Shown: positions 1-13,100 of the stretch, piece after piece
Layout of the letters: each line of letters opens with the position of its first letter
Position numbering within the stretch: the stretch's first letter is position 1
NCBI GenBank assembly: GCA_949126835.1
Contig: OX421508.1
Span: 15,268,272 to 15,332,271, forward strand
DNA: 64,000 nt
Direction: 5' to 3'
Origin: Anisus vortex
Taxonomy: Eukaryota; Mollusca; Gastropoda; Planorbidae
Translations under genes and position numbers: made by a program
Notes under the pieces: model-generated
What the model saw: the letters and a program-made list of their open reading frames with translations, nothing else
Told to the model about the DNA's origin: nothing
Databases searched by the model: none

Positions 1-771
1 ACATTGATGAGATTTAAAGTGTAAGAAATAACACAATCATAATAATTCTTTTACATCATCTTTTTATTTACATTTATACATAGATAGTTTTAGAACCGAT
101 AACTTTTATATCAATTCATTGTTTTGTTATCTCTATTAGGCATATCGTTATGTAGAAGTTATTTATTAAAAGCCTCTTACAGTTACATGAAAATCAAGTA
201 CTTAACTTAAAAGGTATCATCTCATATATTACTATAGGCTCTACAACACTTAACTCCAAATAAATTAAAACGTAACAAAATGTTGTACATTGGTACACAT
301 ATAGTGTCCGTCAAAGCAAAGATATCTACGGGTTTAGAAAGTTATGCCTCGATGAACCAAATTGAATTTATGCTTCCTGTTTGAATAGAAAAATATGGTG
401 GCCCTTATCTGTTGCATTGACGTCAATGAGATATCAACAATGCAAGGGTTTGTTTATCTAGAAACATTGAAAATTAAAATAGATCTCTGGTGCTCTCCTT
501 ACAATACAGCACTAATTCATAGAGATTCAATTAAATTAAAATAGATCTCTGGGGCTCTCCTTACAATTCAGCATTAATTCATAGAGATGATTGCCGTATT
601 GAACACTGTTCCAGATAAGTTTAAACAAAATTATACCTAGTGGAATATAATATATTTCAAATATGTGTTAACAACAAAAGAAATAAACATTCTCAACTCA
701 TAAACAAAGAAATTCGTTTTAAAAAAATCAATAAACTATAAATAAAGAGTCAATTATGTAATGGACTTTTC
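1..771. other. Flanking DNA, no gene seen
   Basis: AT-rich sequence without a convincing coding exon on either strand. It contains one short direct duplication near 475-575, where 'agatctctgg' and 'gctctcctta' recur about 66 bp apart. It lies downstream of the Toll-like receptor gene. Confidence 0.5.
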
Positions 772-2091
772 GTTGTCAGTGTTGATGATTATTTAAGAAA
801 AAAGAACAATCAAAGATTGTGATTGGGTGTTGTTGATTATTTAAGAAATAAGAACAATCAAAGATTGTGATTGGGTGTTGTTGATTATTTAAGACATAAG
901 AACAACAGAGATTGTGATTGGGTGTTGTTGATTATTTAAGACTTTAGAACAGCGGTTCCGAAACTGTGGGTCGTGACCCCCTTGGGGGTCGAACGACCAT
1001 TTCACGGGGGTCGCCAAATACCATCGGAAAACTTATCTATACCGGTATATAAGGTAGAAACGATATTTATTTTATTTCTGAGGCTCGCCACAGCATTATA
1101 AGCTGTAATAAGGGGTCGCGGCCTAAAAAAGGCTGGGAACCACTGCATTATAACTATCAAAGAGATTGTGATTGGGCTTTGTTGATTATTTAAGACATAA
1201 GATCAATCAGAGATTGTGATTGGGTGCTGTTGATTATTTAAGACATAAGATCAATCAGAGATTGTGATTGGGTGTTGTTGATTATTTAAGACATAAGAAC
1301 AATCAGAGATTGTGATTGGGTGCTGTTGATTATTTAAGACATAAGAACAATCAGAGATTGTGATTGGGTGCTGTTGATTATTTAAGACATAAGAACAATC
1401 AGAGATTGTGATTGGGTGCTGTTGATTATTTAAGACATAAGAACAATAAGAGATTGTGATTGGGTGTTGTTGATTATTTAAGGCATAATAACAATCATAG
1501 ATTGTGATTGGGTGTGTTGATTATTTAAGACATAAGAACAATCAAAGTTTGTGATTGTGTGTGGTTGATTATTTAAGACATAGGAACAATCAGATATTGT
1601 GAATGGGTTTTGTTGATTATTTAAGACATGATAACTATCAGACATTGTGATTGGGTGTTGTTGATTATTTAATACAGGAACAATCAGAGATTGTGATTGG
1701 GTTTTGTTGATTACTTAAGACATAAGAACAATCAGAGATTGTGATTGGGTGTTGTTGATTATTTAAGACATAATAACTATTAGAGATTGTGTTTGGGTTT
1801 TGTTGATTATTTAAGACAGGAATAATCAGAGATTGTGATTGGGTTTTGTTGATTATTTAAGACATAGGAACAATCAGAGATTGTGATTGGGTGTTGTTGA
1901 TTATTTAAATAGTAACAATCAGAGATTGTTATTGGGTTTTGTTGATTATTTAAGACATAGGAACAATCAGAGATTTTGTTTGGGTGTTGTTGATTATTTA
2001 AGACATAAGAACAATTTGAAATTTTGATTGGGTGTTGTTGATTATTTAAGACATAAGAACAATCCGAGATTGTGATTGGGTGCCCTCAAAG
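772..2091. repeat. 48-bp minisatellite
   Basis: About two dozen tandem copies of a unit of about 48 bp built on 'ttgttgattatttaagacat' followed by 'aagaacaatcagagattgtg' and 'attgggtg'. Copies differ by point changes and short indels. The array is interrupted once, at 950-1145, by a small hAT-like element. The unit length is a multiple of three, but the copies contain stops and no protein is implied. Confidence 0.9.
950..1145. mobile_element. hAT-like MITE, 196 bp
   Basis: The ends form an imperfect terminal inverted repeat: the left end begins CAGCGGTTCC and the right end, read on the other strand, begins CAGTGGTTCC. CAG(T/C)GGTTC termini are typical of short non-autonomous hAT elements. 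The 8-bp flanks, ctttagaa on the left and cattataa on the right, match at six of eight positions, as expected for an aged target duplication. There is no coding capacity. It splits the surrounding 48-bp array. Confidence 0.7.
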
Positions 2092-2342
2092 AGAATTCAA
2101 GAAAACCGACCCCCTTATCTAATCGGTTGATGTTAACAATTTTTTTATGGATGGGAGTAGAGAAGTCTCGAAAACTACAGGAATATTGAAAATATTTTTA
2201 GCAAAAACCATTTCGGCAGCACGCTTTGAAAAACAAATACTGTATGGACTAATATGTAACAATCATCAGTAGCTTAAAGCTCTAAAACTGATGTGTGGAT
2301 TAAAGGAGTGAACATTTTTTTCTTGAGTGTCTCCAAATGTCT

Positions 2343-2935
2343 TACATAATTTTCCAAAGTCTGCTGGTTGAACTTTTCGGTGACCTTACAATGTCTTATA
2401 TCGATGTCTAAAGTCTGCTGGTTGAACCTTTCGATGACCTTTCGGTGACCTTACAATGTCTTACATCACTGTCCAATGTCTGCTGGTTGAACCTTTCGGT
2501 GACCTTACAATGTCTTACATCACTGTCAAATGTCTGCAGGTTGAACCTTTTCGCTGACCTTTCGGTGACCTTACAATCTCTTATATCACTCTCCAATGTC
2601 GACTGGTTGAACCTTTCTGTGACCTTACAATGTCTTATATCACTGTCCAATGTCTGCTGGTTAAACCTTTCGGTGACCTTTCGGTGACCTTACAATGTCT
2701 TATACCACTCTCCAATGTCTGCTGGTTGAACCTTTCGGTGACCTTACAATGTCTTATATCACTGTCCAATATCTGCTGGTTGAACCATTCTGTGACCTAC
2801 AATGTCTTATGTCACTGTCCAATATCTTCTGGTTGAACCTTTCGGTGACCTTACAAAGTCTTACATTACTGTCCAAAGTCTGCTGGCTGAACCTTTTGAT
2901 GACCTTACAATGTCTTATATCATTTCAAATCGCTA
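2343..2935. repeat. Minisatellite in the 3' end of the TLR gene
   Basis: Tandem copies of a roughly 50-65 bp unit containing 'aatgtctgctggttgaacc', 'tttcggtgacctta' and 'caatgtcttatatcactgtc'. Internal duplication of the 'tttcggtgacc' piece makes unit length variable. The last copy runs into the final coding exon of the TLR, so the whole proximal 3' untranslated region appears to be minisatellite. Confidence 0.88.
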
Positions 2936-3117
2936 GCTAATTTATCATAGAAAGTTTGGAGCTCTCTCTCGTTCAGTGAGTCACCCTTTGGATAGGCCAT
3001 GTAGGTATTTGTATTAATGAATCCCAGCAGGTCTCCAAGTCTGTTCTTGGGCACGTCTTCTCTGATAAGAAAAATCAGCACCCGTCGTCCTGTCGAAACA
3101 GCTTCCTGGTTAGCCAT
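2920..3117 (-). CDS. TLR exon 4: end of TIR domain
   Basis: The acceptor 'ttgaacag' precedes ATGGCTAACC in phase 0, continuing directly from exon 3. The exon encodes the box 3 side of the TIR domain, including IFLIREDVPKNRLGDLLGF and TFYDKLASDLK. The usual FW of box 3 is FY here. The TGA stop lies at 2922-2920, inside the last copy of the downstream tandem repeat. The ATG at its start is an internal Met, not an initiator. Confidence 0.92.
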   Translation of the reverse strand: MANQEAVSTGRRVLIFLIREDVPKNRLGDLLGFINTNTYMAYPKGDSLNERELQTFYDKLASDLK

Positions 3118-3553
3118 CTGTTCAATTCGAATGAAAAGAGAAACTAGTTATGAGATTAGCAAACTGAATCAGTCAACTAAATCCTTCTAAAATATAATAT
3201 AAAAATATCTCAGATTACAAAGACCAATAGAGCTGATAATAGCTTTTATTTACGATAACATACTCAATGAAGGTCGAATTACTCTTTTTCCGTCACCTCG
3301 CTCAATCTCTCTTCCACTCTCTTAAACTAACTCTCTTTCTCACTCTAGCTATCTCTCCACTCTCTCTGTCAAATCTATACTGACAGCCTAGAATTACAAC
3401 ATGTGTAGTAGTACCGTACAACAGATAACTCCACCTTCTCTTATCTTTAGTAACTACAAATCCTCTGGTCGACCCGGTTAACCTTTTGAACACAAAACTA
3501 CAAAATGTATTATTAAAAATTGGAATAGGAAAATAGCAGGATCTAATGAAAAC

Positions 3554-3641
<88 letters not shown>

Positions 3642-6600
3642 CAAAAATCTTTATAAACAGAGCAATCATGTAGACTAGGCCTATATAGATTTTCTTGAAC
3701 TTTGTTTGTAGAACTGTAATTGATTAGACAACGACTTAGTTACTCATTGTGTAAAATCTTAAAAGACATAATATAACACCACATTTATATAGTTATATCA
3801 TACAATATATTAATGTAAAGGTATCTAACATTACTGTCAGATATTTTAAAATGGGGAAATAGCTTTAAAAGATAATAAATCATCAGACAGTCGTTACTAG
3901 CCGAGCTAATCCACGCTATAGATAGGACGCAAATTCAAACTTAACATGCATTATTTGATTTACGATAATTAAAAAAAAAATGACGTGTCCTTAAAATGAG
4001 AATATTATTGCAGTCTAGGCCTAGATCTAACAAAATAAATGAAAAAGTATTTCCGATAAGTGAAAGTAGTTATACTTTGATGGAAATTGTAAACAGGATA
4101 TGTATGACTGTGATGACTATGAGTAGGCGCTAAGAGGGTTGTGTGTTAGTGTAGCGGGGATGTAGGCCTATTTTAATGTTGTGAGTTGTAAGTGAATCTC
4201 GTGGAACGAATGCATGGTGATAGTTAGAACAATGTATTGTGGGCATGCTTCTGGATATAAATAGGCTTAGATGTGTAGTAAAAGGTTAGAGACTGAGAGA
4301 CTGTGGCAGACTGTCACAGACCGTGGTCGTGGTTCACTGCTGGTGTGTATGTTGACGACTGGCTGGAAAGAGACTGCATGTTGGTGTCACGTCAAGATTA
4401 TTAAATGTTCTATTTTCGTTACTTCGACTTGAGTTGGTTTTATTGACTAAATGATTACACAAGATCCAACAGTGGCAATCATATATTCACCTAGATCTAT
4501 GTCAAAGCTATACATTATTTTATCTTATCTTATACATTACAGACGCTCCTTCTATAAAGAAGATTATTGCGTCCTACGCTCACCTGTGGTCCGAGTCTAG
4601 TCTTGCATTTTTATTAATGTTTTAAATGATGTTAAGTTATTGTTATATTCTGTAGCCATGTGATATCTTGACTAATGACCAAGCTCTTATTTACCCACTG
4701 TAGCACTTAAATAGCTTGATGTACAACCAAGCTATTAAATACCATCTATAGCACTAAGTGAAACTATCTACTATTGTACGGTACATGTGTGTTGAATATG
4801 CTATTTATAACCAAAGACACATGCTTTCTACGTGTGTAAATATCACACACACATTACTATTATGGCTAAACAAAAAGATAAAGTTAATGCAAACAGCCAA
4901 CAAACTAAATGTATAACTAATGCTAAAACATAAATCATTAAATTAATTAAATTTAGTTTAAACGTAGTTTTTAGCAGAACATTTAAACAAATCTAAATTT
5001 GAGCGGAAAAAACTTTTCATGGTGTCAGATACTTAAGGCTCCAAGCACGTGACCAACTCTATCCATATGGACAATGGCTGTATTATATTTGTTATTGAAA
5101 TATTATACTGATATGTCTGTAGTAAGGGCAGTTTTAGATTCATATACCAGGCTTCTCGTTTTTTTTTGAAAAACATAAAACACCTTGAAAAGTTGAGTCT
5201 TATTAGTTCTACGAATTTCTCGGTCTGGTGAACAATTTTTATAAGAATTCTTGCAACAAAGATGGGATATTAATTTAAATTTACGAAACACCCACACAAA
5301 CTCAGTCATGTGTAACTTTCTTTTGTAAATAAATGGGACGAAGAGGCAAAGGTGAGATTTTAAAAACGTAAACAAGTTTAATAGAATAGTAAGGGATGTT
5401 TTGAAAAGTTTTCCCCAGCTAAAAATAACTCAAGGTAATATACATGTCATAGGTCGCATCTACCTTGCTTTGTTAGCCTTTTTCTATTTGTGGACAATAA
5501 TAATTGGGGTCATTCGCTCTGGGTCTCGTATGGTTTTAATTCTAAAATTTAATTTCAAGGATAAACACAACAAAACAAAAACTAGTTGAAAATCCCCCCC
5601 CCCCCCCCCAGTGTAAATTAAATACTAATCCAAGATCTGCTGGGTTAAAGAGGGGATCGGGGTGGTGCCACAAAACAATAAACATTTTCTTGGTTTTCCC
5701 TCGAAAAAAAACTCGAGAAAAAACAACATTGGGTGTGTGTTAGTTTTTTTTTTATGTTTTGAAATGTGAAATGTCTACCGTAAAACCTCGCATATAAGCC
5801 GCACTTTTTTTTAGCAAATATTTTTACACCTGTAAATAAAAGTAATTTGTTTCTTTCTTGGTTCCGATATCAACTGAAATTGATGTTTAGACTACCGTAA
5901 GCAGTACTGTAAGATTACACTCGTAAATAATAATAAAAAATCTTGAAATGTTATCAAATGTTTCAATTTTTATCAATGTGTTTTAGTTTAAAAAATAATC
6001 ATTAAATAAAAAGAAAAAAAACAACAACAGTTCTTTCAGACTCTTTATATCAATATATACTGTAGATCAGCTTTTCCCAAACATTTATTAGTCTTGACCT
6101 GGTTAAGTCAGACAAATTCGCCATTTTACGCCTAATGACTTACGGGTGAAAAATTATAGGCTAGTTGTTGTTTTTTTGTGTAAAGTTAATTAATCTATCA
6201 ACCTATCTAGCTCTAAAACGCCATTGAATTGTGCACTGTGCGCTATAAACTATACTATTTATTGGTGACTCAATCAGCGTAGCCTTTTGTCAAGGCCATT
6301 GAAACATTGTTTTTGCATCTTAATAACTAAATAGTAAATAAAAATGTTTAAAAAAAATTGTTAATTAATATAATCGGAACACTTTTTTTTTTATCGCCAA
6401 GGGAAACGATTGTTGGTGTTGCAATTGCATTGATTTTTTGTTCAGGATTTTCTAACACCACCATAATAAACTTCCTTGAATAAAAGTGAATACAACTCGT
6501 TCACAGTAATATTCTTAAGCTTTATTATTATCATAATGTGGTCTTATTGAAACAACTTTCTATTCAGCCAATTTAATAACTTCTGCGAAATACTTTTCTA

Positions 6601-7094
6601 TACGCCATGTTTCTCAAGCATTTTTCAAGACATGTTTCTTTTAGCAAGGCTAAGGGTCGTCCGTATATTAAGTAAGATTATGGAGATTTTGCAGATGGAT
6701 TCGTACATGAAAGGGGGCATCTCTACTGAATGCGTACGTAATCACAAAGGCTTTTTAAAATCACACATATTTATATTTGAACACACTTTCTCACAGGTAT
6801 ATATTGGATCACAAGAAATGTTCATACGCCTGTGCTCCTTAAAACGCATTGACTATTTAAATCATTTGAAGTGACAACCATTCAAACAAGACTAAATTTA
6901 AGCAAGATATGTAACATTAAGTTATAAATGCAAACAATTGAATTGGGAGAAATTAACATTTGATTCTGACGAAACACTCATACATGACTAAAATCAGTTC
7001 AACAGGGATTATAGGGTATCTGTAACATTAAATTATATTGATCATACACAAGTCAATGCATGATCTTATGTGTGAGTGCATACGTTTGTGAGTA

Positions 7095-7155
<61 letters not shown>

Positions 7156-10100
7156 GTATTTATAAAGCGATATAAAAGACATAATGTATAATATATATAT
7201 ATATATATTTATTTGTTATGCATATGTTTATATACGTTTGTGTGTAAGTGTTTATAATATATAGATGTATGTCGCTCTATCTAACCCCCAATACGGCCTT
7301 GAGACCTGGGCAGTATACAGCCTCCACGCCAGGAAACTGAACCATTTCCACCTGAGCTGCCCGAGAGAGCTGATGAAAATTATATATCAGGATATTATAC
7401 CAGACATAGATAAGGTGTGCTCACACAGTCTGGATGTCAAATGTACACACCTTTCTTGGTAAAACTCAGATATATGGGCTGGTCAAGCCGACCCTGGGTG
7501 AGCATGCAGTACATCGATACCCGTAGTGTGACAGATAGATGCATGCTTGGATTAGACCCCTCAGTCACTTCCGGATCTATTTCAAAAGAACCTGATGACA
7601 TTTGGGTGATCTTCATAAACCACGATAGACAAACAACAAGAACGTGTAAGTATGCGATTATGTATGTGTTTATGTGACTGCGTCTTTGTCTGTGACTGTG
7701 TGTAACTTATGAATGAATCTCACCTGAACCTCACAATTGCACCAATGACTCTTCAGCATTTGTTTAGTTAATACAACCAAAGTCTTCCTGCAAGATTTCA
7801 CCGCGCGGACGATGTTGGACCAGATGTAGTCCCCGGCCACGAACTTTAAGCCATGCATGTAAACTTTGACCCTGCGTTTCTCCAATTCTGAAAGTACATC
7901 AAAATAATAATTCTCAGTTTTGCTATTGACAGTAGTAGTTTGTAAGCTATACGAAAATGTTTTAATAATACGAAAGAGTAGGAATATCGGCATGGGAACG
8001 GCAGCGCGTTCGGCTGACGAAGCAAAGGTACCGGGTTCGAATCGTTGTAAAGGCTGGGACTTTTTCCCGGGTTTGGAGGGTGTCCCGGGTCTACCCAGTT
8101 CTGATGAGTACCTGACCTTAGTTGGAGTAAAGTAAAGGCGGCCGAGAATAGTGCTGGCCACACAATCATCTAGTACGCCGTGGCCACAGACACAGGCGAA
8201 CGCTGCTTCATCGGCCCTATGGATCAATTTGGTCCGATGGGATACATTTCTTACTTTTAGCAATAAATGATTTCCATATCAAAATATATGTAGGGCATAT
8301 TAAGCTAGGAGTTAGCTTCAAAACAACTGTGACATACTTTAAGATATTTTTTAGCTTCAAAAGTAACTGTGACATACTTTAAGATATTTTTAGCTTCAAA
8401 AGTAACTGTGACATACTTTAAGATATTTTTAGCTTCAAAAGTAACTGTGACATATTTAGCTAGCAGTTAGCTTCAAAAGTAACTGTGACATACTTTAAGA
8501 TACTTGAATAGCTTACCTGGAGCTAATGTTTCAACCACAAAGCTTTCGTCTGCATTGTTGTAGGAAATGAAAACATCATACTCAAACTCCTGCTTTGTGC
8601 TTTCGTTTCTTTTCTGTTGGAAATTCAGAATGACGGTGTAGTAGACAAATCTCAGCTGCCAACGGAATCTGTAAGCAATGAGCATGACTATACCCAGTAG
8701 CATCAACAAAGTCACCGCAACTATGACAAGGAATATGGCTTTATTGGACGCACACTTTCTGTTCAGCTCTGCCACCGTTTCGTTGTATCCATTTTTCATA
8801 TACAGTGATGAGCCATCGTCTCGTATGCAGATATAGTCGTTGGAATTGGTAGAGAAACTTTCGGAATTCACCATCCACTGAAGAAAATCCAAATTATCGC
8901 AAGTGCATTCGATGGGATTGATGGATAAATCTACACGGATTGGAACTCCACGTGAGAGTAAATTCTGGATGCTGTTCCTTACATGGTATGGCAGCCGGTG
9001 AATATTGTTGCTGCTGAGGTTAAGGAGACGTAGGTTGGACAAGTCACTGATAGACACATTGAATCTGGACATTTTATTTCTGCTCAAGTCCAGCACGGTC
9101 AAATTTCTCAGTCCATCGAATACATAGTAGTACATGGTGTCAATAGCGTTGAAGGATAGGTCAAGGGTCAACAAGTTAGTCAGGTTGAGAAATAATTGGT
9201 TCTCCATTTCTCCCATGAAATCTCCAAGTATGTTTCCTGTCAATGCCAGATTTTGTAGCGTCGTCAAATATGAAAAGAATCTAAGATTAATGACTGTGAC
9301 AAAACTATTGGTTATACTAAGATTGATAAGCGAATGAAAGCCTTTTAAAGGTCCATCGAGCTGAGGCAAGAAGTTTCTGTCTAAATTGATGGATTGTAAA
9401 CAATTGCTTGTGTTTATTGAGAGTGCTGTTAGCTTGTAGTTTAGCCCCGCGTTACTCATCTCTAATTGTTTCAGTTGAGGGGGGATGGGAAATGTAAATT
9501 CATATCCCAAACTCAGCAGGTTCCTTTTCCATCGTCGCCATGACCCTCTGGAAAATTTGGAAATAAGGTAGGGTGGATAAGCGGTGGGTATGTCGTAGAG
9601 ATAGTCCTCACCATTTAGAATCAATGTGATCAAATTTGGAAGCAAAGTTAGATTTTTAAGGTATTCACCGAACTCAAATTTGTTTTTTCCTGCGTCAAGA
9701 CACTCGAGATTTGGTGGCAAATTTTGTAATATCTCCGGGTGAATTGTCTCAATACTGTTTCCTGCTATTTTAAGAACTTTGAGAGTCTTTGGCAAGTTTT
9801 GTATTTGAGTCAAATTTACATATTTTCCGTTGGAATATCTTGATTCTATTGTGCTTGCATCTAGGAATTCTAGAGACGAATTTTTAAGACTGTTTGTGAT
9901 TTGACTAAATTTGTCTATTCCCAAGTTCTCATTATAGTGTAAATCTAATTTTCTTAAGTCCTTAAGGTGTATAAAAGTAAATGGATGTATGTTCTTTAAT
10001 TTACAATTGCTAATGTTTAAGCATTTTATTCCAGGCACATATTCGAATGTTTCGTTGGTTAAAAATCCCATATTACAATAGCCATCAACGAAGCCGGTCA

Positions 10101-13100
10101 TTTGTAAATTTGTTAAGCTCGTCATATTTCCAAAGCCCGGCCCCAATGACTTATTGTATAGTCCATCCATATACAGACTAGACAATGAAGTCAGATAAGA
10201 CAAAGCTACTTCTGGATACTGATGGTCGCCATTCATTTCACTAATGTCCTCGTTTTGGTTAATCTTAAGTGACTGTAGAGATTGTAAGGGCTTAAAGACA
10301 TCATCTGGGTAGATGCCTTTAACCATTGGAAGCAAGTTACTTCTTAGATCTAATTTAAGCAACTCATGGAGCCCACAAAAAGCAGATTCATTTAGAATTG
10401 AGATGTTGTTTTTTATTAAAATCAAGTTCTGCAATTTTTTATACAGATTGAATGCATTGGGTGGCAGCTCCTTAATAGCGTTATGTCCTAGATTTAGTAA
10501 TGTAATTTCACTATCTAGATCACTAGGGATGCAAGATAAGTTAAGGTGTTGACAGTTACATCTAGAATTCTCACAATGACATCGTTTACGAGCTGGACAG
10601 CTGCTAGTGATTGCATTACCGTAGCAGTGACTTACAGATTTTAGAAAATATTGTGTTGGTCCATGTCCTTCTTCCGTCTTGGCTGTAGAATCGACATCCG
10701 CAACGCTCATAACACGAACTGGCCTACCTTTGGTGCCAGCATTGTCAATGTTACCATTCTTTTTTATCTCGGGCGACTTAGCAAGCCCCCAATCTTCTAA
10801 TTTGTTTGGTGGCTTGATATATTGGTGATCCAGGTTATATATATCATTGGCTGGCTTGGTTTGCACAGAAAACTGTGTTTTATATAAACTTTCACCTTGA
10901 CAACTGGGCACATTTCCAATATGGACAAACAGTAGACCTATCTCAATGATGGCCACTAGAATAAAGAAAAATCATGTATTATAAAAAGTATAATACATTA
11001 CAAATGAATTTTTTTTTTTAAATTAATCTACATCTCCCACACACACAGTTACATGGGAAACTATTAGTTAAGAAACATCTTACAGTTTTATATAATTAAA
11101 TAAGTTGCAACATAATATAAGAAAGGGGCCGTTTACACATATCACATACCAATTGGTACACAAATCATCACAGAGCAAACATTTGTTTCAACAGAGTTTA
11201 CATTCACATTAAAAATGGTTTTATTCTCAATTTTCTGCATAGTAGGCCTATGATTGATTTATAGGCCATAACACGCTGTTCTAGCTTTAAAATGTTAAAA
11301 GGTGTAATTAATCTTATTTTTCAATATCAAGTTTATAATGTTATTAATTAGCTCAATTAATAGACTAAAATCGTGCAGAATTATATTCGCCTATCTACCC
11401 TTCCCCCACTTTGCATAGTTTCTCATCCCCTCCATGCAATCTTTGCCCTTTGTCCTCCTAATCCTAACACTCTTTTCTCTGTTTCTTCTTCATTCATTTC
11501 CTTCCCTCACGCCGATGATAATCAGAACTAACCCATAAAAACCAAGTTTTTATTATACTTCCTTTCTTTGTAAACTAAGTTTACCATCATGTAGTTAAAA
11601 AATTGATTGACTACTGGAAATGAAACATGTACAGAAAAATATCTGTGTCACAAATCTAAAAATTATCTCCTTACTCCGTATGATTTGTTTCGTTTTATTT
11701 TCTATTACTTTCCTTTAACCCATATCTTGCTGAGGTCTTATTTTTTCTTTATTTTTACATATGTTATAGAAAGTCATAGTGAGATAAGCGAATGAAAGTT
11801 TTTTTTTTGAAATTTTTTATTTTTTTTAGGAAATATTTAGATTTTAAACAACAAATGATACCGTGACATTGCATGTTTGCGAGAGAAACAGGTCCTCTTA
11901 TCTCAAGGAAAAATACATATTTTTTTAACAATTTAAGTTGGAATTATTAATTTATAGCTTTTCAAAACAATAACATAAGAAAATAGCGTAAAAAAACATT
12001 GACATTAAAGTGGCACCTGGGCACTGAATGGGTTAACTGAACAAACCAAGCAAACCAATAACATCATTTAAAACACTAATAAAAATGCACGAATAGACTC
12101 TGACCACATATAAGCCTAGGATGCACTAATCTTCTTTATAGAAGGAGCGTATGTGATTTATAATATAGAATTATAAAAATCATTTTTTTTTTTAAAGTAT
12201 GCTTTATGTAAACTAAGTATATATGTGTTTTTTGCATAATATGTTGTAGATATTGTGATACTTGGCGTGATCACCTAGATAGAGATACATATGTATATAT
12301 AGGCAGCTTAGCCAACAGAAGTTGATATCACTCATTGCTTATAACGAAATATGATATTCTTTCCTTTAAATAGGCCTACATTATAAAGGTCCAAAGAAAT
12401 ATATTCTATGATGGCAGCTCCTCGTATGGTTTTCATCATACTGCATGGTACATATATTATTCCGTAATGGTATTCTGAACATCAAATAGGTCTTCGGGGC
12501 AGCGGATTGGTATTCTGGTCAGAGTATTTGTATTCTGGGCATCGGCTAGGTCTTCAGGTCATCGTATAGGTCTTCAAGTCAAGAGATTGGTTTTCTGGGC
12601 AACAATTTGGTCTTATGGGTGCCAGATTAGTCTTCTGGGCAGCAGATAGGTCTTCTGGGCAGCAGATTAGTCTTCTGTGTAGCAGATAGGTCTTCTGGGC
12701 AGCAGATTAGTCTTCTGTGTAGCAGATAGGTCTTCTGGGCAGCAGATTCATTGTTTGGGGAGCCAATTCGTCTTCTGGGCAACATATTGATCTTATGGGC
12801 ATCAGATAGGTCTTATGGGCACTGGATTGGTCTTATGTGTAACGGATAGGTTTTATGGACAACGCATTCGTCTTTATGGCATCATATTTGTATTTTGTGC
12901 AGTTGATGTGTCTTCTAGGCAGGGGAATGGTCTTCAGGGCATCGGACAGATTTTGTGGGCAACAAATTGTTCTTTTGGGTATGATATTGGTCATCTGGGT
13001 AGCGGAAAGTCTTATAGGCATCGGGCTTGTCTTTTGGGCAATATATCGGAGCCAGCAAAAGACAAAAATAGCAAGAAAGGTTTGCGTCGATCCTATATAT

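Larger units (their letters stand above)
3118..7723 (-). other. TLR intron 3
   Basis: A 4.6-kb intron with no supported exon. It holds a long (TA)n tract (3556-3638), a 3' scrap of a CR1/Jockey-like LINE (4516-4640), a 19-nt C run near 5590, a second (TA)n region near 7103-7155 and a piece of an RTE-like reverse transcriptase gene (7264-7500). The rest is AT-rich and unremarkable. Confidence 0.75.

Noticed and set aside
775..2091. CRISPR-like regular repeats
   Set aside because: Units are directly adjacent with no unique spacers, and the context is eukaryotic. Minisatellite. The same holds for the other arrays.
3478..3669. Open frame of 63 codons rich in Tyr-Ile
   Set aside because: Translation of the (TA)n microsatellite.
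5776..5920. Possible MITE terminus 'accgtaaaacctcgcatata'
   Set aside because: It resembles a known terminal style, but no matching second end or target duplication could be found.
8020..8060. Possible tRNA gene
   Set aside because: Only the B box and surrounding arm are tRNA-like. There is no acceptor stem or A box, and the sequence continues into a SINE body.
7846..8263. Upstream part of the 197-codon minus-strand frame as TLR coding sequence
   Set aside because: The part above 7887 reads through the SINE and intron 2. The acceptor at 7888 and the domain alignment show that only 7887-7724 is coding.
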